64,000 nt of DNA. Origin: Mucilaginibacter rubeus (lineage in GTDB: Bacteria; Bacteroidota; Bacteroidia; Sphingobacteriales; Sphingobacteriaceae). This document shows, piece by piece, positions 54,084 to 63,778 of the stretch. Position 1 is the stretch's first letter; every line of letters begins with the position of its first letter. The notes beneath the pieces were generated by a model. It was not told the origin of the DNA. It was given only the letters and a program-made list of their open reading frames with translations, and made no database searches. The stretch is from NCBI RefSeq assembly GCF_003286415.2, contig NZ_CP043450.1:3472001-3536000 (forward strand), in the 5' to 3' direction. The position numbers were made by a program, and so were the translations under genes.

Positions 54084-54278
54084 GAAAAACACGTTGCTTT
54101 TAGTTTCCCCCAGGGACTGATCGGCAGGAGATGATCAAACCTGGTTTGCGCCGGGAGCTAATAAAAAGCGAAAGTAAAAAAAATAGGATTACAATTATTT
54201 AATACTAAATCAACAGCGATTTAATGACATTAAGTTGGCAAAACAGGGTTTGGCAATATTGTCGAAAGAGGAAAGTAA

Positions 54279-54306
54279 AGCGGAGAAGGCGACATGCCTT
54301 CTCTGC
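54279..54306 (-). terminator. Hairpin after the KilA-N gene
   Basis: GAGAAGGC (54283-54290) pairs with GCCTTCTC (54296-54303) around GACAT, extended by flanking G-C pairs; on the minus strand a T-rich CTTTACTTT follows. It is about 10 bases after the KilA-N stop. Confidence 0.65.
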
Positions 54307-54315
54307 AAAAAATTA

Positions 54316-54879
54316 TTAGATTGCCTTTAACTGCCTATACTGCCTTAAAGTAGCCTGATTATTTCGCTTGATCCTGTAAGGCAGCTTTTTCAGTTTTTCC
54401 TGCAAAAGCATATATGATTGGAAATCTGCATTGCCCTGCAGTTTTTTTACCAGCTTTTCCAGTTGATCTTCAAACTTTACAATTTGCTTGTAGGCTTCAT
54501 TATTATCCCGCAAATTGGGTAAAAATTCCCGTATGGTACTGTAAACCCAAACCTCAAATTTAGGATTTAGCCAGCCGGCAAATTTCAAGGCCAGGATCTC
54601 GCACATCCACAAACCATCTATCTTGTTTACAAATATCATCGATTCCAGATCGGCCTGACTATCGGCATAGCTACGCTCTTCGTTTGCTTCATTAAAAGGT
54701 AAGGGCAAATTTTTCAGTTCTTCTATAAAATCTTTGGTTTGCTTCAACTTTAAAAACTCGGCCGGATTTTTTCCGAATATTTTACCCATCTCTGTGGCAT
54801 TTATCATCAAATCTTTATCGCTTATATCAAACTCAATAACCTGATTATTAAATTCAAACTCAAAAACTGCATTTACCAT
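54316..54879 (-). CDS. KilA-N domain protein
   Basis: The ATG at 54879 (MVNAVFEFEF) gives 187 residues. It begins with FNNQVIEFDISDKDLMINATEMGKIFGKN, typical of the KilA-N/APSES-like domain with the MINATEM motif, followed by a helical region with WMCEILALKFAGWLNPKFEVWVYSTIREF. The C-terminal 55 residues are a basic helical tail. Such domains are common in phage and large DNA-virus proteins and bind nucleic acid. No other phage genes are adjacent; it is an orphan, perhaps a relic of an element. Confidence 0.8.
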   Translation of the reverse strand: MVNAVFEFEFNNQVIEFDISDKDLMINATEMGKIFGKNPAEFLKLKQTKDFIEELKNLPLPFNEANEERSYADSQADLESMIFVNKIDGLWMCEILALKFAGWLNPKFEVWVYSTIREFLPNLRDNNEAYKQIVKFEDQLEKLVKKLQGNADFQSYMLLQEKLKKLPYRIKRNNQATLRQYRQLKAI

Positions 54880-55077
54880 ATCTCTGCTTAAATTAAAATA
54901 CAAGTATACCAGTTGCAATCTAAAAAAACTATAAAAATTAGCATTCAATTTTCAAACACCCATAAAAGTTAGCAACACAAATAAAAACTTCCTCACTCCC
55001 AATGTGATAAAGTTATGTTCGCCTATTGCGGATATAAAAACATTTATTAACTTTGAAATACAAAGTACTTTTATTAA

Positions 55078-55476
55078 ATGAAATTAAACAAAACATACGC
55101 CATTTTAACTCTACTTCTTTTCATAATCGAAGTGTTTATCGGTGTATATATACATGATGATATTATCCGCCCTTTTGGTGGCGATCTTTTAGTGGTTATC
55201 CTTATTTATTGCTTTGTAAAAAGCGTGATCGATATGTCCTGGATTAAAGCGGCAATCGGTGCGTTGTTCTTTTCTTACATAGTTGAAATTTCCCAGTACT
55301 TTAACTTACTTAAGCACCTTGGTTTACAAAACTCAAAATTGGCTGCCATACTACTTGGACGATCATTTTCATGGGGAGATATACTTTGTTATACCGCAGG
55401 CATATTTATGGTAATAATAGCCGAACTATTTTACAATCAAGCCCAAAACATAGTATCAAAAGCTAACATTATATAG
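55078..55476 (+). CDS. DUF2809-family membrane protein
   Basis: A 132-residue protein with four membrane segments (about residues 8-28, 36-52, 57-77, 95-117) and the DUF2809 pattern: IRPFGGDLLVVILIYCFVKS in the first half and LLGRSFSWGDILCYTAG in the second. The biochemical role is unknown. The next gene begins one base after its stop, a likely two-gene operon. Confidence 0.78.
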   Translation: MKLNKTYAILTLLLFIIEVFIGVYIHDDIIRPFGGDLLVVILIYCFVKSVIDMSWIKAAIGALFFSYIVEISQYFNLLKHLGLQNSKLAAILLGRSFSWGDILCYTAGIFMVIIAELFYNQAQNIVSKANII

Positions 55477-55477
55477 T

Positions 55478-56248
55478 ATGGAACTTTTTGTGGATGAACA
55501 TTCGATAGTGCGCAGGATTTGGGGCAAGGCAGATACCATCCTTTTTATTTTTGCAGGCGCTGCAGCCGAGTTTGCTTTAAATAAAGCTGTCGACTGGCTT
55601 TATTTTACAGGCAAGCTCCCGGCAGACCCTTTGGGTCGTCTGTTCAGCACCGTGGCATATTCCAGGCAAATCCTATTTTCGGAACGCGAAGCAGCTTTAA
55701 AGGCTATCGATAAAATAACTGCAATTCATAAACGTGTGGAAACATCTCGTGGCTCACAAATACCGGACTGGGCCTATCGCGATGTATTATTCTTACTCAT
55801 AGACCTATCCATCCGCTCATATGAATTGTTGGAAAATCCCTTAAGTGTAGCCGAAAAGACTGAAGTGTTTAACGTATTTAATCAGGTTGGTGAACGGATG
55901 CGTTTAACAGGTTTGCCTGCCGATTATCAGCAATACCTGCAAATGCGCGGGGAACATCTTGAAACCGACCTCATCAATAGCGCTTTTACTATTGATTTGT
56001 ATCATCAATACAAAAAGCATCTTGGTTTTATTCGTTATCAGATCCTAAAACAGGCGCAATTACTAACCGTACCAACACAAGTTAGCCAACAACTACCGTT
56101 GGGCAAAACCGCCTGGCTTTGGCCCGTATTAAAAATATATAAGGTTACAAAAAACCTTAAACCAGGAAAGTTTTTAAGGGATGCTCTTCTCCCTGCACAA
56201 TACAAAATCCAGATCCAGGGAATGGATCAACCTTATGCTTTTGGCTAA
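55478..56248 (+). CDS. MpaB-like oxygenase-family protein (DUF2236)
   Basis: 256 residues. The N-terminal SIVRRIWGKADTILFIFAGAAAEFALNKAV and DPLGRLFSTVAYSRQILF blocks fit the DUF2236/MpaB-like family, which includes putative heme or latex-clearing-type oxygenases. Helical throughout; cytoplasmic or membrane-associated. It starts one base after the DUF2809 gene, so the two are coupled. I cannot place a substrate. The convergent maltose-acetyltransferase-type gene begins 12 bases after its stop. Confidence 0.7.
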   Translation: MELFVDEHSIVRRIWGKADTILFIFAGAAAEFALNKAVDWLYFTGKLPADPLGRLFSTVAYSRQILFSEREAALKAIDKITAIHKRVETSRGSQIPDWAYRDVLFLLIDLSIRSYELLENPLSVAEKTEVFNVFNQVGERMRLTGLPADYQQYLQMRGEHLETDLINSAFTIDLYHQYKKHLGFIRYQILKQAQLLTVPTQVSQQLPLGKTAWLWPVLKIYKVTKNLKPGKFLRDALLPAQYKIQIQGMDQPYAFG

Positions 56249-56259
56249 TCCTAACCAAA

Positions 56260-56811
56260 TCAAAGCGACCTGATTACCCGGCAAGGGTTTCCGACGGCTA
56301 CTACATTTGCGGGGATATCTTTGGTTACTACACTTCCGGCACCTATGGTAGTATTGTCGCCGATAGTAACACCCGGGCATACAATTACGCCACCGCCCAG
56401 CCACACATTATCGCCAATGGTAATGGGCGCAGCATATTCCGGTCCTTTAATTCGTTCAGCAGCTATTAGAGGGTGATACGCTGTATAAAGCTGTACATTA
56501 GGCGCAAGGAAAACATTATCACCAAAGGTAACACGGGCACAGTCCAGTATGATACAATTGAAATTCAGGAACAGGTTATCGCCGGCCGTGATATTAAAAC
56601 CATAATCGCAGTAAAATGGCGACTGGATATCTATATTACCTTTAAAATTTCCAAGCAATTGTTTTAGCATGGCAGTTTTAGTTTCCTTGTCGTCATAACT
56701 GGCAGCATTATATTGTGTAAATAGTTGTCGCGCTTTTGAACGAGCGGCTACAAGCTCAACATCGCCGGCGTTATAAAGTTCGCCGGCTATCATTTTTTCA
56801 AGTTCGGTCAT
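56260..56811 (-). CDS. Hexapeptide-repeat sugar O-acetyltransferase (Maa/LacA type)
   Basis: The ATG at 56811 starts MTELEKMIAGELYNAGDVEL, the exact N-terminal style of maltose and galactoside O-acetyltransferases; 183 residues. The left-handed beta helix with hexapeptide repeats runs from about 60 to the end (INGGDNLFLNFNCIILDC, IGDNVWLGGGVIVCPGVTIGDNTTIGAGSVVTKDIP). The active-site His in YTAYHPL is present. It acetylates sugar acceptors with acetyl-CoA in the cytoplasm. Confidence 0.93.
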   Translation of the reverse strand: MTELEKMIAGELYNAGDVELVAARSKARQLFTQYNAASYDDKETKTAMLKQLLGNFKGNIDIQSPFYCDYGFNITAGDNLFLNFNCIILDCARVTFGDNVFLAPNVQLYTAYHPLIAAERIKGPEYAAPITIGDNVWLGGGVIVCPGVTIGDNTTIGAGSVVTKDIPANVVAVGNPCRVIRSL

Positions 56812-57021
56812 AGGTAATGTTTGCAGGTGTATTGCAAATATAAATGCTTGCGGTTTAAACTGGCAATACATTAATCATTTACGAATTTCGCAATAATATA
56901 ACAAACGGCGAATCAACGATACCGGCCACGACGGTCGCATTGATTTCAACTTTTTAAAACCCTTCCCCTTTTACTGTGTTATATTATTAGTTAACTTTTC
57001 ATAAATAAAAAGAAAAAAAAT

Positions 57022-57480
57022 ATGAAAAATCTAAGAATTGCAGCAGCAGCTATCGCCCTGTCATTAGCCGGCTCATTTGCATTAGCCAACGGCCACAGGT
57101 CTCAAAATAACGGCGTTTCAATAGCGAAGTACAGCATGGCAACCGATACCGTACCAGGTAAAAATAAAAAGAAACCAAAAACACCGGATCCAACCCCAAA
57201 ACCAACAGATCCGGCGCCAAATCCTGCACCTACACCAACACCTACGGATCCAAACCGTGTGCCGATGCCGGTGCCAACACCGACACCTGCTCCTACACCA
57301 ACGCCTACGCCAAACCCATCACCAACACCTAATACACCAAACCCGGTGCCTCAGCCAAGCACACCTAATATGCCAACGCCGGCGCCAACACCAAGCCCTA
57401 CACCTAATCCGTCGAGCCCGACTACACCAAGTCCAACACCTAATCCCTCAACCCCAACAAACCCCAATCATTATCAATAA
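57022..57480 (+). CDS. Exported Pro/Thr-rich low-complexity protein
   Basis: 152 residues. Signal peptide [23 protein letters not shown], then a linker with [11 protein letters not shown], then about 100 residues of irregular Pro-Thr-x repeats ([21 protein letters not shown]). No fold is expected in this part; it resembles extended surface or wall-spanning stalks. No domain follows, so the stalk carries nothing else. It is followed by a strong terminator. Confidence 0.75.
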   Translation: MKNLRIAAAAIALSLAGSFALANGHRSQNNGVSIAKYSMATDTVPGKNKKKPKTPDPTPKPTDPAPNPAPTPTPTDPNRVPMPVPTPTPAPTPTPTPNPSPTPNTPNPVPQPSTPNMPTPAPTPSPTPNPSSPTTPSPTPNPSTPTNPNHYQ

Positions 57481-57490
57481 GGAGATCAAA

Positions 57491-57530
57491 ATAAAAAGCC
57501 CTGAAGCATAAATACTTCAGGGCTTTTTAT
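57491..57530. terminator. Bidirectional rho-independent terminator
   Basis: ATAAAAAGCCCTGAAG (57491-57506) and CTTCAGGGCTTTTTAT (57515-57530) are perfect 16-base complements with loop CATAAATA. It lies between the Pro/Thr-rich gene and a convergent lipoprotein gene. Confidence 0.92.
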
Positions 57531-57546
57531 TTTATTATTTGATATC

Positions 57547-58113
57547 TTATTGAGCGCTTTGACCAAATGTATAAGGTAAATTAGTGAACGTTCCACTTGC
57601 AATCTGAGACGTTTCAATAGATTCAATAGAACCATCCTGATTATAATTCACTTTCTTAGTGGTCATGCTATATGTACCTGTTATCAAGTTTTTGGTTGGA
57701 TCAATAGCGGTAATTATAATAGATCCAGATCCCGATTCAACAACACCAACCTGGTCATATTCCACCCCACCTGCCGAAGTAAAATAAGCCATCTGTACCC
57801 TGTTGGTAGCATCAACCTTATAAGTGGCGAGTGGAAAAGTGTTAACATTGGTAGCAGTGGCATCACTTAATGTAATAGTCCATTTTACCCTTTTCAGGTC
57901 GGCAGTACCAACAACATTAAATGATTTTGTTTTAGCGTCGGTATCATAAGTTATCGTAGCGGTAACATCATCCGGAATCCACGATGTACCGTTTATAGTA
58001 GCAGCAAGTATTTGATCGGAAGTAGTAGAAGCAGAAGTAACAACATCCTTTTTACAGCCCTGGAATATTATAGCTGATAAAACGAACAGCATTAATAGTT
58101 GGATTTTCCTCAT
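57547..58113 (-). CDS. Exported lipoprotein with beta-sandwich-like domain (DUF6252-type)
   Basis: 188 residues. Lipoprotein signal QLLMLFVLSAIIFQGC (lipid Cys20), followed by a Ser/Thr-rich linker and a beta-rich domain beginning LAATINGTSWIPDDVTATITYD, the form I associate with DUF6252-like proteins. The core repeats alternating strands (KWTITLSDA, VESGSGSIIITAID, GTYSMTTKKV). The function is unknown. No gene follows in the same direction before the convergent terminator. Confidence 0.75.
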   Translation of the reverse strand: MRKIQLLMLFVLSAIIFQGCKKDVVTSASTTSDQILAATINGTSWIPDDVTATITYDTDAKTKSFNVVGTADLKRVKWTITLSDATATNVNTFPLATYKVDATNRVQMAYFTSAGGVEYDQVGVVESGSGSIIITAIDPTKNLITGTYSMTTKKVNYNQDGSIESIETSQIASGTFTNLPYTFGQSAQ

Positions 58114-58277
58114 ATATAAATTTTATGCAAATAACGATGTTTAAGAAGTAATAATCACAACCGAAATTACTTTTTTCACATATTTTAACATTCGCCAATG
58201 TGGCGGCTTTCAATAGTTAAGCCCCAATTATAATACAAATCATTTTATTTAACCATATTAGGCCGAAATTTTTAAAC

Positions 58278-58559
58278 ATGATCAACGTAAACGAATATTT
58301 TGAAGGTGCCGTGAAATCATTGGCGTATACTACCCCTCAGGGGCGCTCAACCATTGGTGTTATTGAACCCGGCGAATACGAATTTGGCACATCAAGCCAT
58401 GAAACCATGACAGTAATTGAAGGCAGCCTTGAAGCCCAGCTACCAGGCCAGGACAAATGGCAAACATTTACAGGCGGACAAACATTTGAAATTGAGGCCA
58501 ACACCTCATTTAAAGTAAAAACAGAGGTACAGAGTTCTTATTTGTGTACTTATAGGTAG
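58278..58559 (+). CDS. ppnP: Pyrimidine/purine nucleoside phosphorylase PpnP
   Basis: A 93-residue cupin, the usual length. MINVNEYFEGAVKSLAYTT, RSTIGVIEPGEYEFGTSSHETMTVIEGSLEAQLPG, and FEIEANTSFKVKTEVQSSYLCTY at the end match the PpnP (DUF1255) family closely. It splits nucleosides with phosphate to free base and ribose-1-phosphate. The gene stands alone. Confidence 0.94.
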   Translation: MINVNEYFEGAVKSLAYTTPQGRSTIGVIEPGEYEFGTSSHETMTVIEGSLEAQLPGQDKWQTFTGGQTFEIEANTSFKVKTEVQSSYLCTYR

Positions 58560-59257
58560 GTTGTGGCGTATGGTTCATGGATCATAGTTCATAGTTGATG
58601 CTCATTGTTAACTAAAGGTAATTACTCCACAATAGAGCTTATAAGGAAAACTTATCCAATTGATATTCAGACTTACGAAGCTTTCAAACTTCGTAAGTCT
58701 TTTAGTAACTAAAATTCCATTAATTCCTTAATTCTATAAATTCAGGTTCAGACAATTAAACCATTCCTTTATTTACCTTGCAAAATGTGATGTGTACCTT
58801 CGGCACAAAAAATTCTTCGAGCATATTTCACAAGGCTTTTGTATCTCAGTTGCTTTCAGCCGTTTATTGCTCCGATAACACTAAATCCCTCAATTAATCC
58901 AATCAACAACCATCATTCGTGAACCGCTAACTACGAACCGACCTCACAATTCCTACTAACCATATAGAAAAACACCACAAAATTTAATTTGGTTATAGCT
59001 AAAAAGTCAGCTTTAATAAATGTATTGCACAAGTTTGGTATAACTTTATATTGATTCTAAATAATTTTTTTCGTACTTTCATTTTGTACATCATAATATT
59101 TATCTCTTTTTGTTGAGATAATGTTAAATAATTATGATTTAAATAATTGATTTTTTAGAAATCTTTAAAAATTACCGTAAATTTTATAATTTATTTGAGT
59201 TTTGGTAACTTCGTGGTTACACCCCTTATAAATATTATAAACGGTTTAATTTAAACA
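58560..59257. other. 700-base gap before gltB
   Basis: It contains a likely ppnP terminator: AGACTTACGAAG (58669-58680) pairs with CTTCGTAAGTCT (58689-58700), followed by TTTAG. TTCATGGTTCATAG-type intergenic filler occurs near 58570-58600 and a related GTGAACCGCTAACTACGAACC near 58920-58940. The last 220 bases are very AT-rich. TAACTTCG at 59206-59213 could be a minus-7 element for gltB. No ORF or RNA gene was recognised. Confidence 0.55.
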
Positions 59258-62200
59258 ATGGATCAAACTGATAGCCACCAGGGTCTTTACAGACCGGAAT
59301 TTGAACACGATTCGTGCGGAACGGGATTTATAGCCAACATCAACGGTCATAAAACCAACGAAATCATCGATAACGCGTTGACCATGCTTGAAAACATGGA
59401 GCACCGTGGTGCGTGCGGATGCGACCCCGAAAGCGGGGACGGAGCGGGTATATTGATACAATTACCCCATGAGTTTTTAATGGAAGAATGCTCAAACCTT
59501 GAGATCAGCCTGCCGGAACCCGGTGAGTATGGTGTAGGTATGATTTTCTTACCCAAGGATTCGGCCCAGAAAAAGGCCTGCCGTACCATTATTAACAATG
59601 CAATTGAAAAATTAGGCTTGCAAAAACTGGGCGAGCGTAAACTTGTAGTTGATTCGTCGGTTATTGGCGAAACAGCCCGTCAGGCCGAGCCCGATGTTGA
59701 GCAAATTTATATTGCCCGTCCGCATCATATTACCAATGCCGATGATTTTGAGCGTAAGTTATTCGTGCTCAGAAGGTATATCAACAAAACCATTACCGAA
59801 ACCGTAGCCGGTGCTTCTGAAAATTTCTATTTTACATCATTAAGCTGTAAAACAATTATTTACAAAGGCCAGCTTACTACTTACCAGCTACGTAAATACT
59901 ATTCAGATCTTTCTGATCCGCGTATTGCATCTGGCTTTGCCATGATCCACTCGCGTTTCTCAACCAATACTTTCCCATCATGGAAACTGGCTCAGCCATT
60001 CCGCTTAATTGCGCATAACGGCGAGATCAACACCTTAACAGGTAACTTAAACTGGTTTTACGCCGGCTTAAAATCTTACGCTTCATCATACTTCACTGCC
60101 GAAGAGATGGAGATGTTATTACCGGTGATTGATAACAACCAGTCTGACTCTGCTTGTTTGGATAATATTATTGAAGTGCTATTGCATTCAGGCCGTTCAT
60201 TACCACACGTAATGATGATGCTGGTACCTGAAGCGTGGGATGGCAACGAAGCAATGGATCCGCTTAAAAAGGCATTCTATGAGTTCCACGCTACCTTGAT
60301 GGAGCCATGGGATGGCCCTGCTGCCATCACCTTTACCGATGGTAAACTGGTAGGCGCGTTGCTTGACCGTAACGGCTTACGTCCGTTGCGTTTTGTGGTA
60401 ACTAATGATGGTAGGGTTATAGCTGCTTCTGAAGCAGGTACTTTAACTATCGACGAAAGCACTGTTTTACGTAAAGGCCGTTTACAGCCAGGTAAAATGC
60501 TATTGATCGATACCGAAAAAGGCCGCATCATCACCGATGAGGAGATCAAGAAACAGGTTGCATCACAACAGCCTTACGGCCGCTGGCTTGAAAATTATAA
60601 AATTAACCTGAGTGAGCTTTCAGAACCACGTTTGGCTTTCGCCAACCTGTCTGAAGCTTCTGTATACCGTTACCAGCAGGTATTTGGTTACAGCCGCGAG
60701 GATATCGACACCATCATTAAGCCAATGGCGCTTGATGGCAAAGAACCAGTAGGTTCAATGGGTACCGATGTTCCGTTGGCTATCCTATCAGATAAACCAC
60801 AACACCTGTCAAGTTATTTCAAACAATTCTTCGCCCAGGTAACCAACCCACCAATCGACCCAATCCGCGAGCGTTTGGTGATGAGCCTTGCTACCTTCAT
60901 CGGTAACAATGGCAACCTGCTGGATGAAGACAAAATGCATTGCCATTGCGTGGTATTAAAACACCCGATATTAAAAAACCACCAGTTAGAAAAACTGCGT
61001 AGTATCGATACCGGTCTGTTCCACGCTAAAACACTGCAAACATACTTTAAAGCTGATGGCCTGCCAGGTTCACTGGAAAAAGGTATCGCCCGTCTTTGCC
61101 GCTATGCCGAGGATGCTGTTGATGACGGCTTCGAGGTATTGATCCTTTCGGATCGCGCGGTTGATTCTGAGCATGCTCCTATCCCTACCTTATTGGCTGT
61201 TTCAGCCGTACACCACCACCTGATCCGCAAAGGTCGCCGTGGCGCTGTGGGCCTGGTTGTTGAAACCGGCGATGCATGGGAGGTACACCACTTTGCCTGC
61301 TTACTGGCCTTTGGTGCTACTGCCATCAACCCGTACCTGGCGCTTTCAACCATTGAAACGCTTAAGGACAATGGTAGCCTTGAAACCACCTACGATATCA
61401 AAAAACTGCGTAATAACTACGTTAAATCTATTAACGATGGTTTGTTGAAGATCTTCTCAAAAATGGGTATCTCAACATTGCAGTCATACCATGGCGCTCA
61501 GGTATTCGAGATCCTTGGTTTGAACAAGACTGTAGTTGATAAATACTTCCACGGTGCAGTAACCCGTATAGGCGGTTTAGGCCTTGACGAAATTGCCCGC
61601 GAAGCACTTTGCAAACACAAAATGGGCTTTGAAGCTAAAGGTGCTGATAACCTGTTACCAGAAGGGGGGATTTACCAGTGGAAACGCCGTGGTGAAGCCC
61701 ACTTGTTTAACCCAACCACTGTTCACTTGTTGCAGCATGCAACACGCAGCAACAGCTACGAGGTATATAAAAACTATGCTAAGGTAGTTAATGAGCAAAC
61801 TGAAAAGCATTTCACCATCCGTGGCCTGCTTGACTTCGCGCACCATCGCGAATCGATCAGCATTGATGAGGTTGAACCTGCTGAAAGCATCATGAAGCGT
61901 TTTGCTACAGGCGCCATGTCATTCGGCTCTATCTCCCACGAAGCGCACAGCACTATGGCTATTGCCATGAACCGCATTGGTGGTAAAAGCAATACCGGTG
62001 AAGGTGGCGAGGACGAAATGCGTTACGATAAATTGCCAAACGGCGATTCATTACGTTCGGCTATTAAACAAGTAGCGTCAGGACGTTTCGGGGTAACTTC
62101 AAACTACCTTACCAACGCCGATGAATTACAGATAAAAATGGCGCAGGGCGCTAAACCAGGCGAAGGCGGTCAGCTGCCAGGCCACAAGGTTGACGACTGG

Positions 62201-63775
62201 ATCGCTAAAACCCGTCACTCTACTCCGGGTGTAGGTTTGATCTCGCCTCCGCCGCACCACGATATTTACTCTATCGAAGATTTGGCACAACTTATCTTCG
62301 ACCTTAAAAATGCTAACCGTGCTGCACGTATCAACGTTAAGTTGGTATCAAAAGCAGGCGTAGGTACTATTGCTGCCGGTGTTGCCAAAGCACATGCCGA
62401 TGTTATCCTGATTGCCGGTTATGACGGTGGTACAGGTGCATCTCCAATAAGCTCTATTAAACACGCTGGTTTACCATGGGAGCTTGGTTTAACCGAAGCA
62501 CACCAAACATTGGTACGCAACAAACTGCGCAGCCGTGTGGTATTACAAACAGATGGTCAGTTGAAAACCGGTCGCGATTTGGCTATCGCCGCGCTAATGG
62601 GTGCCGAAGAATGGGGTGTAGCAACAGCTGCCCTTGTTGCGGGCGGCTGTATCATGATGCGTAAATGCCACTTAAACACCTGCCCTGTAGGTGTTGCCAC
62701 ACAGGATCCTGAATTACGTAAGCTATTCTCGGGCAAACCTGAGCATATCGTTAACCTGTTCCGCTTTATGGCTGAGGAGTTACGCGAGATCATGGCCGAG
62801 CTTGGTTTCCGTACCATTCATGAAATGGTTGGCCGCGTACAATTCCTGAAAGTAAAAGATAACCTGCAAAGCTGGAAAGCCAAAAAGATTGATCTTAGTG
62901 GCATCCTGCACCCGGTTACCAACACCAAAGGCATGACCTTGTACAACAGCGAATCACAGGATCATGGCATGGCCAATATCCTTGACTGGAAACTTGTTGA
63001 AGCCGCTAAACCTGCTTTGGAAGATAAAACACCGGTATTTGCATCTTTCGATGTAATTAACGTTGACCGTACTATAGGTACCATGTTATCAAACGAAATT
63101 TCGAAGATTTATGGTTCGGCAGGTTTACCTGACAATACTGTTAACTTCAAATTCAAAGGTTCGGCAGGTCAAAGCTTTGCTGCTTTCACTACTAAAGGCG
63201 TTTCTTTTGAGTTGGAAGGCGAAGCTAATGACTACGTAGGTAAAGGCCTTTCGGGCGCACAGATAGCCGTATATCCGGCAGCTAATGCAACCTTTGTTCC
63301 TGAAGACAACATCATCATCGGTAACGTAGCCCTTTACGGTGCTACATCGGGCGAGTTGTTTGTAGGCGGTATGGCCGGCGAACGTTTCGCGGTACGTAAC
63401 TCAGGTGCTACCACAGTTGTTGAAGGTATTGGCGACCATGGTTGCGAGTACATGACCGGTGGCCGTGCACTCATCCTCGGTAATACAGGCCGCAACTTTG
63501 CGGCTGGTATGAGCGGTGGTATAGCATGGGTTTATAATCCTGAAGGTACTTTTGCAGAAAACTGTAATACCGAAATGGTTGACCTTGACCCGCTAACCGC
63601 GCAGGATGAAGAGCAGATCCTTACACTGTTGCGTAAACACATCTCTTTAACAGGCAGTAAGCTTGCACAAAAGATCCTGAACAACTGGAACGAAGCATCA
63701 ACCCAGTTCGTGAAAGTGTATCCAAGAGAGTATAAAAAAGTATTAGAGAAATCACAATATCAAACTATAGGCTAA
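59258..63775 (+). CDS. gltB: Glutamate synthase large subunit
   Basis: 1505 residues, full length. The N-terminal Ntn-glutaminase domain starts after a 19-residue propeptide at Cys20 (HDSCGTGFIANINGHK). The central part has MIHSRFSTNTFPSWKLAQPFRLIAHNGEINT, the FMN/synthase part has GEGGQLPGHKVDDWIAKTRHSTPGVGLISPPPHHDIYSIEDLAQL, the 3Fe-4S cluster CIMMRKCHLNTCPVGVATQ, and the C-terminal GXGXG beta helix covers about 1250-1480. It converts glutamine and 2-oxoglutarate to two glutamates. gltD follows, starting 4 bases after its stop, so they form the gltBD operon. Confidence 0.98.
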   Translation: MDQTDSHQGLYRPEFEHDSCGTGFIANINGHKTNEIIDNALTMLENMEHRGACGCDPESGDGAGILIQLPHEFLMEECSNLEISLPEPGEYGVGMIFLPKDSAQKKACRTIINNAIEKLGLQKLGERKLVVDSSVIGETARQAEPDVEQIYIARPHHITNADDFERKLFVLRRYINKTITETVAGASENFYFTSLSCKTIIYKGQLTTYQLRKYYSDLSDPRIASGFAMIHSRFSTNTFPSWKLAQPFRLIAHNGEINTLTGNLNWFYAGLKSYASSYFTAEEMEMLLPVIDNNQSDSACLDNIIEVLLHSGRSLPHVMMMLVPEAWDGNEAMDPLKKAFYEFHATLMEPWDGPAAITFTDGKLVGALLDRNGLRPLRFVVTNDGRVIAASEAGTLTIDESTVLRKGRLQPGKMLLIDTEKGRIITDEEIKKQVASQQPYGRWLENYKINLSELSEPRLAFANLSEASVYRYQQVFGYSREDIDTIIKPMALDGKEPVGSMGTDVPLAILSDKPQHLSSYFKQFFAQVTNPPIDPIRERLVMSLATFIGNNGNLLDEDKMHCHCVVLKHPILKNHQLEKLRSIDTGLFHAKTLQTYFKADGLPGSLEKGIARLCRYAEDAVDDGFEVLILSDRAVDSEHAPIPTLLAVSAVHHHLIRKGRRGAVGLVVETGDAWEVHHFACLLAFGATAINPYLALSTIETLKDNGSLETTYDIKKLRNNYVKSINDGLLKIFSKMGISTLQSYHGAQVFEILGLNKTVVDKYFHGAVTRIGGLGLDEIAREALCKHKMGFEAKGADNLLPEGGIYQWKRRGEAHLFNPTTVHLLQHATRSNSYEVYKNYAKVVNEQTEKHFTIRGLLDFAHHRESISIDEVEPAESIMKRFATGAMSFGSISHEAHSTMAIAMNRIGGKSNTGEGGEDEMRYDKLPNGDSLRSAIKQVASGRFGVTSNYLTNADELQIKMAQGAKPGEGGQLPGHKVDDWIAKTRHSTPGVGLISPPPHHDIYSIEDLAQLIFDLKNANRAARINVKLVSKAGVGTIAAGVAKAHADVILIAGYDGGTGASPISSIKHAGLPWELGLTEAHQTLVRNKLRSRVVLQTDGQLKTGRDLAIAALMGAEEWGVATAALVAGGCIMMRKCHLNTCPVGVATQDPELRKLFSGKPEHIVNLFRFMAEELREIMAELGFRTIHEMVGRVQFLKVKDNLQSWKAKKIDLSGILHPVTNTKGMTLYNSESQDHGMANILDWKLVEAAKPALEDKTPVFASFDVINVDRTIGTMLSNEISKIYGSAGLPDNTVNFKFKGSAGQSFAAFTTKGVSFELEGEANDYVGKGLSGAQIAVYPAANATFVPEDNIIIGNVALYGATSGELFVGGMAGERFAVRNSGATTVVEGIGDHGCEYMTGGRALILGNTGRNFAAGMSGGIAWVYNPEGTFAENCNTEMVDLDPLTAQDEEQILTLLRKHISLTGSKLAQKILNNWNEASTQFVKVYPREYKKVLEKSQYQTIG

Positions 63776-63778
63776 GAA

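Noticed and set aside
57257..57511. 84-codon frame in the +2 frame of the Pro/Thr-rich gene.
   Set aside because: A frame shadow caused by the biased repeat composition.
58560..59257. AT-rich gap before gltB checked for a glutamine-type or other riboswitch.
   Set aside because: No recognisable conserved riboswitch core or anti-terminator pairing was found by eye.
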